DNA from: Bacteroidales bacterium
GTDB lineage: Bacteria > Bacteroidota > Bacteroidia > Bacteroidales > UBA932
Assembly (NCBI GenBank): GCA_017556665.1
Contig: JAFYMJ010000166.1
Location: 1-18,653, forward strand
DNA length: 18,653 nucleotides
Direction of reading: 5' to 3'
Below are positions 7,728 through 14,081 of the stretch, piece after piece. Within the stretch, counting starts at the first letter, position 1, and each line of letters begins with the position of its first letter. The notes under the pieces were generated by a model. That model saw nothing but the letters and a program-made list of their open reading frames with translations. It searched no databases and was not told the origin of the DNA. Position numbers and translations under genes: made by a program.

Positions 7728-8609
7728 TTGACTTTAGCGGACTTTATAGATTCGGCTTTGGACAAGTTGGGGCATCTGTACCCCAATAGAGAGTGCAAGA
7801 GTATAGCTGTCAGGCTTTTGGTTGAGCTTGGCGGCTATTCCAATTATGCACATCTTGTAGAGCCTGGAACTGTAATTAAGGAGGAAAAGGAAATATCTCT
7901 TAAAACAGCTCTTGAGAGGATGGGTAGTGGTGAGCCGTTGCAGTATGTTTTGGGATTTGAATGGTTTTGTGGTGCTAAATTCAATGTAAGGGAAGGTGTC
8001 CTTATTCCAAGACCGGAAACCGAAGAACTTGTGATGCTTGTATCAAAGTATTACAAGGGGAGAAATAAGGTGAAGGTGCTTGATATATGTACCGGGAGTG
8101 GATGTATTGCATATTCTGTAGCGTCAGAATTGGGAAATGATGCACAGGTATGGGGTTGTGACATATCAGATACTGCTCTTGAAATTGCTGGTGGACAGAA
8201 AATTTGTGGAAAAGATGGTCAGGTTAGAGTTAACTTCTTTAAATGTGATGTCTTGTCGGCCGAGGCTAAAGATACTATAAAGGTTGCGGCCGGGGATGGA
8301 TTTGATGTTGTGGTAAGTAATCCCCCTTATATATGTGAACAGGAGAAGTCTCTTATGAGAAGTAATGTCCTTGATTTTGAGCCGCATCTTGCCCTGTTTG
8401 TCCCAGATAGTGATCCTTTGTTGTTCTATAGGGAAATAGCGGTTGCATCAAAATCTCTCCTTAAGAGTGGTGGTATGTTGTTCTATGAAATTAACGAGAG
8501 GTTTGGGGCAGAAACAAAAGCAATGCTTGAGCAACTTGGATATACCAATTGCCAGGTAATTGAAGATTTGAACGGAAAGGAGAGAATGGTTGCTGCTACT
8601 TTAGTCTAG
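7728..8609 (+). CDS. prmC: PrmC (HemK), release factor glutamine N5-methyltransferase
   Basis: Methylates the Gln of the GGQ motif of release factors RF1/RF2 using S-adenosylmethionine. With a TTG start the protein has 293 residues, as expected. It shows the N-terminal helical substrate domain (to about residue 75, ending GSGEPLQYVLGFEWFCG), VLIPRPETEELV (91-102), the SAM-binding motif VLDICTGSGCIAYSVA (117-132) and the catalytic NPPY (198-201, in VVVSNPPYIC). No in-frame ATG gives a full-length start: the first is near 7920, inside the domain. TTG 7728 lies directly after the ddl stop TAA and in the same frame; a GAGGAAAT stretch near 7709-7716 could serve as ribosome site, so translational coupling to ddl is likely. 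The last four bases (CTAG) are shared with the convergent lipoprotein gene. Confidence 0.93.
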   Translation: MTLADFIDSALDKLGHLYPNRECKSIAVRLLVELGGYSNYAHLVEPGTVIKEEKEISLKTALERMGSGEPLQYVLGFEWFCGAKFNVREGVLIPRPETEELVMLVSKYYKGRNKVKVLDICTGSGCIAYSVASELGNDAQVWGCDISDTALEIAGGQKICGKDGQVRVNFFKCDVLSAEAKDTIKVAAGDGFDVVVSNPPYICEQEKSLMRSNVLDFEPHLALFVPDSDPLLFYREIAVASKSLLKSGGMLFYEINERFGAETKAMLEQLGYTNCQVIEDLNGKERMVAATLV

Positions 8610-9376
8610 TTGTCTTCTACAACAGAACCTGGAATGTAGTCTGAAATGGAGATCCAGTCACTCACATGCGAATCTTGAGTTGTAAATTTTATTCCGCCAC
8701 TTAAATTTAAATCTGCGTTTACAGTTATTTTATGCCATGTGGCTGCAACTGTAGATAATGTTTCTGTAGTCTGGAATGTTTGGGCAGCTCCGCTTGTGGG
8801 AGTTTTTTTGGAATTGACAGTTATTGTAAGTGTCTTTCCTGCATCAAAGTAAACTGCCTCTGCAGTTACTGCTCCATTCTCAACAACTACAAGATCTCTT
8901 GTTCCATCAGATACAGAAACAGAAGTATATCCCATGTCAAAGTAAGAAGTGTATGAGTCTCCCAACAAAATGGATACTTTTGAGTTTACAACCTTGCAAT
9001 TTATTGTTGCAGTTGAGGTCTCCCCAGTTGTTATTGTTACATTGTTGTCTTCTCCGTAAAATCTTAAAAGACCACTGCCATTGTTGGCGGTGCTTTGAGA
9101 GCAGTTCTGGGCAGATACAGTGTATGTTCCAATTGCAAGTGTAATTGGATCTTCCAACTCTTTCTTAAGACCCATACTCTTGTCTCCTACAAAAATCTCA
9201 AAATCTTCTGTGTTAATTTCTCCCGCTTTTGTTGCTGAATTGGATGAAATTCCAACAGAAATGTCCCCTTTTAAACTTAAAGAAAGTGCTCCGTAACCGG
9301 TATTCTCTTTTGAGCAGGAGATCAAAACTGACCCAATCAACAAAAATGTAAATATTTTGTATGTTATTTCTCTCAT
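8606..9376 (-). CDS. DUF4493-like lipoprotein
   Basis: A probable outer-membrane lipoprotein of 256 residues, function unknown. The start ATG 9376 gives MREITYKIFTFLLIGSVLISC, a lipoprotein signal peptide with lipobox VLIS-C21; longer starts would lie upstream of the -7 box. The mature part begins CSKENTG and is rich in Thr, Ser and beta-strand patterns. Landmarks are INTEDFEIFV (about 54-63), PITLAIGTYTVSAQN (about 76-90), TINCKVVNSKVSILLGDSY (about 122-140) and ATWHKITVNADLN (about 210-222). This order (a DF-xx-xI strand, a LPxGxYTV turn, a cNvkVs strand, a final HKI strand) matches my memory of the DUF4493 family of Bacteroidales lipoproteins, and the same landmarks recur in the gene at 13169-13897. 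It may be a surface or pilus-associated protein, but nothing here shows that. Its stop overlaps that of prmC on the palindrome CTAG. Confidence 0.8.
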   Translation of the reverse strand: MREITYKIFTFLLIGSVLISCSKENTGYGALSLSLKGDISVGISSNSATKAGEINTEDFEIFVGDKSMGLKKELEDPITLAIGTYTVSAQNCSQSTANNGSGLLRFYGEDNNVTITTGETSTATINCKVVNSKVSILLGDSYTSYFDMGYTSVSVSDGTRDLVVVENGAVTAEAVYFDAGKTLTITVNSKKTPTSGAAQTFQTTETLSTVAATWHKITVNADLNLSGGIKFTTQDSHVSDWISISDYIPGSVVEDN

Positions 9377-9394
9377 TTTGTATATTTTACGATA

Positions 9395-9402
9395 CAAATG
9401 TA
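9395..9402 (-). promoter_or_regulatory. Bacteroidota-type -7 box for the DUF4493 lipoprotein
   Basis: TACATTTG on the minus strand matches TAnnTTTG. It predicts a start near 9388 and a leader of about 12 nt to ATG 9376, giving the lipoprotein its own promoter just after trpB (stop at 9440-9442). No clear -33 element is seen. Confidence 0.45.
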
Positions 9403-9439
9403 CAAAAAAATCCACGGCTATAAAATATTATGGAGCCTT

Positions 9440-10726
9440 TTACAGATAATGTTCATATGAGGCCATATCTATAAGTCCGTGTCCGCTAAGGTTGAATAGC
9501 AGCACCTCTTCTTTTCCCTCCTCTTTAGCCTTAAGTGCTTCTCTTATTGTTGCAGCTATTGCATGGGTAGATTCCGGTGCCGGGATTATACCTTCTGCCT
9601 TGGCAAAAAGGATTCCTGCATTAAAGGTCTCTTGTTGAGGGATGGAAACAGGTTTTATATATCCGTCTTCTACAAGTTTGCTTACAATTTGTCCACCTCC
9701 GTGATATCTTAATCCGGCAGCGTGAATCTGGTCTGGCTGGAAATCATTACCTAATGTGTACATTGGAATAAGAGGAGTAAGTCCTGCAGTATCTCCAAAA
9801 TCGTATTTCAATTCCCCTTTTGACAATTTAGGACAGCACTCGGGTTCTGCGGCAATAAACTCTATGTTCTTTCCCTCTGTAAGGTTATACTTTAAAAATG
9901 GGAAGCAGATTCCTGCAAAATTGGATCCTCCACCATAGCAGGCAATAACTTTAGTAGGGAAATCCTCTGCAATCTCCATTTGCATTTGAGCCTCCAATCC
10001 AAGAATTGTCTGGTGCAGCAAAACATGATTCAGTACACTTCCCAATACATATCTGCAATTTGGAGTTTTAAGTGCCATTTCTACAGCCTCAGAGATTGCA
10101 ATACCCAAGCTGCCTCCACAATCTGGGTTATCTTTTAGAATATTTCTTCCAAACTCAGTGATGTTTGTTGGCGATGCGTGAACATTTCCACCATATGTTT
10201 TCATAACAAGTTTTCTGTATGGTTTGGCATTGTAACTGCTCTTTACCATAAAGACATTAAGGTCTATTCCAAAGTGCTGGCAAGCTATACTCATTGCTGA
10301 GCCCCATTGTCCCGCACCTGTTTCTGTTGTAAGGTGAGTTATTCCCTCAATCTTGTTGTAATATGCCTGAGGAATGGCAGTGTTGAGTTTATGTGAGCCT
10401 ACAGGGCTTACACTCTCATTCTTAAAATAGATTCTGGCAGGTGTATCCAAAGCTTTCTCCAGTCCGCTGGCTCTTACTAAAGGTGTAGGCCTGTATATCT
10501 TTAAAAGGGTCCTTACCTCTTCTGGTATATCTATATAGCGCTCCTTTGTGAACTCCTGCTCCACAAGTTCTTTGGCAAACAATACCTCCATATCTGCTTT
10601 AGACAGGGGTTCTCTTGTCTTAGGATTTAAAAGTGGAAGAGGTTGGGAAGGCATATCTGCCAATATGTTATACCATTGTTTAGGAATCTTATCCTCTGGC
10701 AATGTAATCTTCTTAGTTGTTTTCAT
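9440..10726 (-). CDS. trpB: TrpB2-type tryptophan synthase beta chain (stand-alone)
   Basis: A PLP enzyme that condenses indole with L-serine (or a related beta-substituted amino acid) to tryptophan. The 428-residue length and long N-terminal extension (PEDKIPKQWYNILADMPSQP, then IYRPTPLVRASGLE at 77-90) are typical of the TrpB2 class rather than TrpA-paired TrpB1. The PLP Lys is K113 in PVGSHKLNTA. The catalytic Glu is in TETGAGQWG (E135). CYGGGSNFAG (263-272) is the phosphate-binding loop, and HAAGLRYHGGG, EGIIPAPESTHA and NLSGHGLIDM follow. No trpA or other trp gene is in the window; neighbours are lipoprotein genes. A leader ORF with two Trp codons and a terminator lies just upstream (see 10750-10892), which strongly supports a role in tryptophan supply. 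Either indole salvage or a partner TrpA elsewhere is possible; TrpB2 proteins often work alone. Confidence 0.93.
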   Translation of the reverse strand: MKTTKKITLPEDKIPKQWYNILADMPSQPLPLLNPKTREPLSKADMEVLFAKELVEQEFTKERYIDIPEEVRTLLKIYRPTPLVRASGLEKALDTPARIYFKNESVSPVGSHKLNTAIPQAYYNKIEGITHLTTETGAGQWGSAMSIACQHFGIDLNVFMVKSSYNAKPYRKLVMKTYGGNVHASPTNITEFGRNILKDNPDCGGSLGIAISEAVEMALKTPNCRYVLGSVLNHVLLHQTILGLEAQMQMEIAEDFPTKVIACYGGGSNFAGICFPFLKYNLTEGKNIEFIAAEPECCPKLSKGELKYDFGDTAGLTPLIPMYTLGNDFQPDQIHAAGLRYHGGGQIVSKLVEDGYIKPVSIPQQETFNAGILFAKAEGIIPAPESTHAIAATIREALKAKEEGKEEVLLFNLSGHGLIDMASYEHYL

Positions 10727-10749
10727 AGCTGTACCTTACAGATTGTTAT

Positions 10750-10790
10750 ATAAAAATAAAAAAGCCCTTCAGTTTTTTCTGTGGGCTTTT
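10750..10790 (-). terminator. Intrinsic terminator of the trp attenuator, upstream of trpB
   Basis: On the minus strand AAAAGCCC (10790-10783) and GGGCTTTT (10767-10760) form an 8-bp stem; an inner CAG/CTG pair closes an AAAAAA loop. A T-rich run (down to about 10750, GGGCTTTTTTATTTTT) follows at once. The orientation is right for minus-strand transcription into trpB, whose ATG lies 24 bp beyond the run. It could also mark the end of the upstream lipoprotein transcript, but the Trp-rich leader ORF and competing pairing upstream make an attenuator the better reading. Confidence 0.82.
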
Positions 10791-10855
10791 CTATGCTGTA
10801 ATTATTTGAATTTAAATATATTATAAAAGTGTGCTCACAGAAATTTATTCTCTGT
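10776..10855 (-). promoter_or_regulatory. Alternative RNA pairings of the trpB attenuator (segments 1:2 and 2:3)
   Basis: Reading the minus strand, segment 1 is ACAGAGA (10855-10849), inside the leader codons for Tyr-Arg-Glu. Segment 2 is TTTCTGT(G) (10843-10836). They form a 7-bp hairpin with one GU pair and a 5-nt loop. Segment 2 is also perfectly complementary over 8 nt (TTTCTGTG with CACAGAAA) to segment 3 at 10783-10776, which is part of the terminator's 5' side. Segment 2:3 pairing would therefore block the terminator. A ribosome stalled on the Trp codons (10866-10861) would cover segment 1 and free segment 2; a ribosome at the UAA (10847-10845) would cover segment 2 and allow the terminator. 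The geometry is that of classical attenuation. The 2:3 helix is short and closes a 52-nt loop, which is its weakest point. Confidence 0.7.
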
Positions 10856-10892
10856 AAAGCCACCAATATCTAATATTTAAAATAATAGTCAT
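10845..10892 (-). CDS. Trp leader peptide (15 aa, tandem Trp codons)
   Basis: A short minus-strand ORF, ATG at 10892 and TAA at 10847-10845, encodes MTIILNIRYWWLYRE. The two adjacent Trp codons TGG TGG (10866-10861) lie near its end, as in known trp attenuator leaders. It starts about 23 nt after a plausible -7 box and ends just before the second of the alternative RNA segments. A pair of rare Trp codons in a 15-codon ORF directly upstream of a tryptophan synthase gene is very unlikely by chance. The peptide itself needs no function; its translation senses charged tRNA-Trp. Confidence 0.8.
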   Translation of the reverse strand: MTIILNIRYWWLYRE

Positions 10893-10914
10893 TTATTTGT
10901 AACGTTTTCTCTTA

Positions 10915-10945
10915 CAAATTTCAACTTTATATTTTTAAAATGCAA
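10915..10945 (-). promoter_or_regulatory. Probable promoter of the trpB leader transcript
   Basis: On the minus strand TTG (10945-10943) stands 20 bp before GAAATTTG (10922-10915), one mismatch from the TAnnTTTG -7 consensus. The spacing suits the Bacteroidota primary sigma factor. Transcription would start near 10908, about 15 nt before the leader-peptide ATG and about 36 bp after the upstream lipoprotein stop codon, so trpB would have its own unit. Confidence 0.45.
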
Positions 10946-10957
10946 GAAAAAAGATGA

Positions 10958-13150
10958 TTATCTGTATACAGTTGAGAACTCTTTACATACAACCCCCATA
11001 TCTCCCCCACCAACAGACCAATTGCTGCCGGTTCCTGATGTGAATATGCATACTTTTTTAACCGAAGGGGTAAGTGTTATAGAGTTGTCTGTAATTGTGC
11101 TGAAGCTTGCTGTTATAGGCAATGCATTTTTACCGCTTAATGTAGTATCTGCACTTGAATTTGTACCACTCTCAGATGCGTGGATAGCTACTGTAGGTTT
11201 GTAAGAACTATAAATGCTACCGCCATATGCATATGCTACCAGTGTAGATGAAACATTAATATTGGCTGGCAGGTGGAATGCAGGTGTAATTGCGTAGGCA
11301 TCACCTCTTTGTAATGTTAAATATCCACTGTTCTCTCCATTGTTGCCAAGTGTCCATCCAGTAGGATTTGAGTTGCCATCAAATGAAATACTGTACGGCA
11401 ACCCTGTAACGTGTTTTGTTACAGAGCCGGAGAACTCTATGCCGTCAAAGGTCATTTTGGCCTGTAGGGTGTGTTGTCCAAGGGACATATCTGCCACTTC
11501 TGTTGTCCCTGTAATGTCAGTTCCGTTGCAATATACTTTTACAGGAGTTGCGTAGCTGCTAAGCGATGCGTCATAACCAGAGCTGCCTGCAGATATATCT
11601 CTAATTTTTAATCTGTAATCTGCTGTGTTTGCCGCAGAAAGATTAGAAGCCAAATAATAATCGTATGTAGTGTTGCCGCTAACATTTACCTTAATGCCTG
11701 TAGGGTTTGGTGCATTGAATGTGCTTGGTGCTGCACAGTTGAGTACATCACCCTTTACAACACAAGTTACCGTAAGAGTGTAGCTTTTTTGTCGGGACAA
11801 GTATTCTGTACCTGGGAAAGTTACTGTGCCAAAAGAGGTGTTTCCAACAGTGGTTCTTACTGTTGTGGCATCTGAATTTACAAGTGTTGCACTCCAGCTC
11901 TCTACTGGTAGAGGCGAGTTGTTGGATGTGGTAACTTTTACTGTAGTGCCTGTAAGATTGCCTCCTGAATAATTATGTGCAATGCTTGATCCTGTACTAA
12001 TGTTTACAGGTTCTGATGCTTTGGCTACCGTAATTGTGCTCTCCGGCATGGCAATTTCACTGCCATTGTATTGTGTGTAATAAGATTTTAATGTATATGT
12101 ACCTGACGGAATGTATGTCCAGTTGTCAACAACACTCATTTGGGTTGCTCCAAAATTGTTGTTTGATGCAACAGTTCTAACTATTGTAGTTCCATCTGAA
12201 TGGACAAGGTCTGCTCTCCATTTTGTTATTTTGGCTGGAGCACCTTGCAAGGCTGGAGTTACAGTAACATTGGTACCTGTTAAAAATCCTCCTGAAACAG
12301 TATGTGAGTAAGCAGCGTTGGCTGTTACATTGAATGGGGTAAATGTCCCCGCCACATTTATAGTAATATATGTGCCTGCTGTAAAGTTGTAGCCGCTGCT
12401 GTTACCTCCGTCTGAACTGTAGCTCTTGAACATATCTCCACTTGCAGAGTGGAAAATAATGCTGAATCCTTTTGCAAAATTTACGGGTGGCATACAGATA
12501 TATGCTGTAGTTCCCGATATATTTACATCAAACTCTTTCTCACTTCCAACTGATATCTCTCCGTTGGAAAGGTTTACATCTACGGGGCTCAAGTTCTCTG
12601 CAGAATTACCTTTTATTGTAATGGCGGTAACCCCTGCCGGAATGTTTGTAAGGTATAACATTCCACCTATATGTTGCAGATTACAATTCATTACCCCGTT
12701 GCCAGGATAGTTTGCCTTGCCCCATAAGAAAGGTTTGTGAAGTCCATCCTGGGCCGAGTAACTATATTGGGCGGAAACCTTTTCTGCATTGGCAGCTGGA
12801 ACAACAGTATAAGGATAAGTAAAGTAACAAATTTCAGGCTCAGCCGATATACTTATCTCCCCTTTGAATTTTCCTGTAGATGAGCCTGCGTCAATGGAGT
12901 TGAGTTCCAAAGTTGCAGAGGCTGTAGTGGTATTGTTACCTGTTGCTGCAAAAAGGGCAAGTTTGTCGCCTTCTGCCCAAAACAGGGTGGTACCATTGGT
13001 TGTTATTTTTGTAGCTGATTCTTGTGTTACATTAACCTCTACAGGGAATGCTGCAGATATAGCAACTTCCTCCTTACTGCAACCCGCTAAAATGCAGGTG
13101 CAGACAAGAAAGAATATTGATATGTATTTTATGTAACCTTTAAGAATCAT
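10958..13150 (-). CDS. Fimbrillin-like (Mfa-like) modular surface lipoprotein, 730 aa
   Basis: An exported lipoprotein, probably on the outer membrane. The signal peptide ends in lipobox LAG-C24, and the mature start CSKEE has K followed by two acidic residues, resembling the Bacteroidota lipoprotein surface-export signal. The N-terminal module (about 30-268) looks like the fimbrillin/Mfa-like family (ATKITTNGTTLFWAEGDKLALF at 46-67; SGTTAYICMPPVNFAKG at 212-228). Two tandem Ig-like repeats follow at about 275-378 and 384-480: compare YSHTVSGGFLTGTNVTVT with AHNYSGGNLTGTTVKVT, and WRADLVHSDGTTIVRT with WSATLVNSDATTVRT. A third, divergent unit spans about 488-580. The C-terminal part (about 585-730; SFDGNSNPTGWTLGNNGENSGYL) looks like a beta-sandwich, possibly ligand binding. 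It lies 18 bp after the DUF4493 gene and probably shares its transcript. An adhesin or pilus accessory role is plausible but unproven. Confidence 0.78.
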   Translation of the reverse strand: MILKGYIKYISIFFLVCTCILAGCSKEEVAISAAFPVEVNVTQESATKITTNGTTLFWAEGDKLALFAATGNNTTTASATLELNSIDAGSSTGKFKGEISISAEPEICYFTYPYTVVPAANAEKVSAQYSYSAQDGLHKPFLWGKANYPGNGVMNCNLQHIGGMLYLTNIPAGVTAITIKGNSAENLSPVDVNLSNGEISVGSEKEFDVNISGTTAYICMPPVNFAKGFSIIFHSASGDMFKSYSSDGGNSSGYNFTAGTYITINVAGTFTPFNVTANAAYSHTVSGGFLTGTNVTVTPALQGAPAKITKWRADLVHSDGTTIVRTVASNNNFGATQMSVVDNWTYIPSGTYTLKSYYTQYNGSEIAMPESTITVAKASEPVNISTGSSIAHNYSGGNLTGTTVKVTTSNNSPLPVESWSATLVNSDATTVRTTVGNTSFGTVTFPGTEYLSRQKSYTLTVTCVVKGDVLNCAAPSTFNAPNPTGIKVNVSGNTTYDYYLASNLSAANTADYRLKIRDISAGSSGYDASLSSYATPVKVYCNGTDITGTTEVADMSLGQHTLQAKMTFDGIEFSGSVTKHVTGLPYSISFDGNSNPTGWTLGNNGENSGYLTLQRGDAYAITPAFHLPANINVSSTLVAYAYGGSIYSSYKPTVAIHASESGTNSSADTTLSGKNALPITASFSTITDNSITLTPSVKKVCIFTSGTGSNWSVGGGDMGVVCKEFSTVYR

Positions 13151-13168
13151 AAAGCTCTATAGTATCTG

Positions 13169-13897
13169 TTAGTTGTATGGATCAACTGTAATGTCACCAG
13201 GAACCGCTACTACAGAATCGTCTGCTGTAACTGTTATACCCAATTGACCGTTCTCTACACTTGCTTTAACTGTAAGCTTATGCCAAGTTTTAGCTTGTAG
13301 GGCAATTGTACCGGTGTAAGTTTTGTCTGCACCAGCTCTTTTTGTTTTGATTGTGTAGTTTAGAGTACCTGGCTCAAAAAAAGCAATCTCAGAATTAAGT
13401 GTAGCATCTTTAGACCATACAATACTTCTTGATGACTCGGTAATTTGAGTATTCGTCATATCAAATGCAGATTTGAATGTATCATCAAATGCAAAAGATA
13501 CTTGTGAGTTTACCATTACGCAATTAAGGGTAATAGTATTTGTCTGGTTTGCACTTACTGTTACATTCTCTTGAGTATCTGCCAATCTTTGTGCACCACG
13601 GTCTGCAAGAGCCTCTGCTGCTGTTATATTCTCTGCAGATACGGTGTATGTGCCGGTAGGAAGTGTCATAGGACTGGTGAACGCAGAGACTTTGCCGTCA
13701 TATTCTACTTTTCCACCGTTTTTAACAATTTTAAGGTTAAAATTATCAGTGCTTGCAGCTTTTGTCTCAACAAAAATAGATGCACCTTGCTCTACGTTAA
13801 CAGATAATTGTCCTTGCTCTTGAGCATTCCAAATAGAATCTTTGCTACAAGACAATAGCATTAGAGATGCCAAAGCCAATGTGAAAAACTAATTCAT
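13169..13897 (-). pseudogene. DUF4493-like lipoprotein with an in-frame stop at codon 3
   Basis: Paralogue of the lipoprotein at 8606-9376, sharing NFNLKIV (DF-xx-xI strand), MTLPTGTYTVSAEN, ITLNCVMVNSQVSFAFDD and KTWHKLTVKAS. The natural start is ATG 13897, in a typical AT-rich leader (AACAAGAAAATG), but the reading is M-N-stop-FFTLALASLMLLSC-SKD: TAG at 13891-13889 where Lys would be expected (AAG to TAG is one change). The remaining 239 codons, with lipobox LLS-C17, are open. A TTG at 13879 could restart translation, but that product lacks any basic N-terminal residue and has only about ten residues before the Cys, so export is doubtful. Either a recent nonsense mutation, a sequence error or an unusual start. 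The intact downstream frame argues for a very recent change. First gene before the fimbrillin-like lipoprotein, 185 bp after radA. Confidence 0.72.
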
Positions 13898-13944
13898 TTT
13901 CTTGTTATTGTTTAATGATTATTATTTTCTTTTCAGTTATATAT

Positions 13945-13962
13945 AATGGGGATTCACCCATT
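13945..13962. promoter_or_regulatory. Perfect hairpin in the leader of the DUF4493 pseudogene
   Basis: AATGGG-GATTCA-CCCATT: 6-bp perfect arms around a 6-nt spacer, with a further GTTA/TAAC match outside (minus strand). It lies 47 bp upstream of ATG 13897. No T-run follows on either strand, so it is not an obvious terminator; a leader RNA hairpin or operator are the alternatives. Confidence 0.4.
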
Positions 13963-14023
13963 GTAACAAAACAACCGCAAAGGAAATGAATAATTTGTTT
14001 ACATACAATAGGTATAAATGATA

Positions 14024-14049
14024 AAATATTTACATTTTTGTAGATATTT
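14024..14049. repeat. AT-rich inverted repeat downstream of radA
   Basis: AAATATTTACA and TGTAGATATTT flank TTTT: 11-bp arms with one mismatch (a GU pair if transcribed on the plus strand, an A-C mismatch on the minus strand). It lies 32 bp past the radA stop. Lacking GC pairs and a T-run on the minus strand, it is a poor radA terminator; the rest of 13963-14081 shows nothing else recognisable. Confidence 0.3.
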
Positions 14050-14081
14050 ATATGATTTATGCTTGTTATAGGTAGATTTTA

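Noticed and set aside
9377..9415. Longer start (13 extra residues) for the DUF4493 lipoprotein
   Set aside because: It lies upstream of the TACATTTG box and would bury the signal peptide; ATG 9376 gives a standard lipoprotein N-terminus.
9403..9439. TCCA...TGGA followed by seven T downstream of trpB (minus strand) as a terminator
   Set aside because: The stem is only four pairs with a 16-nt loop; too weak to call.
10727..10957. T-box or other riboswitch upstream of trpB
   Set aside because: No T-box sequence or tRNA-acceptor-binding bulge is visible; the leader ORF with tandem Trp codons and competing stems explains the region better.
10548..13136. Plus-strand open frames opposite trpB and the large lipoprotein
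   Set aside because: Shadow frames with no recognisable motif, lying opposite genes with clear products.
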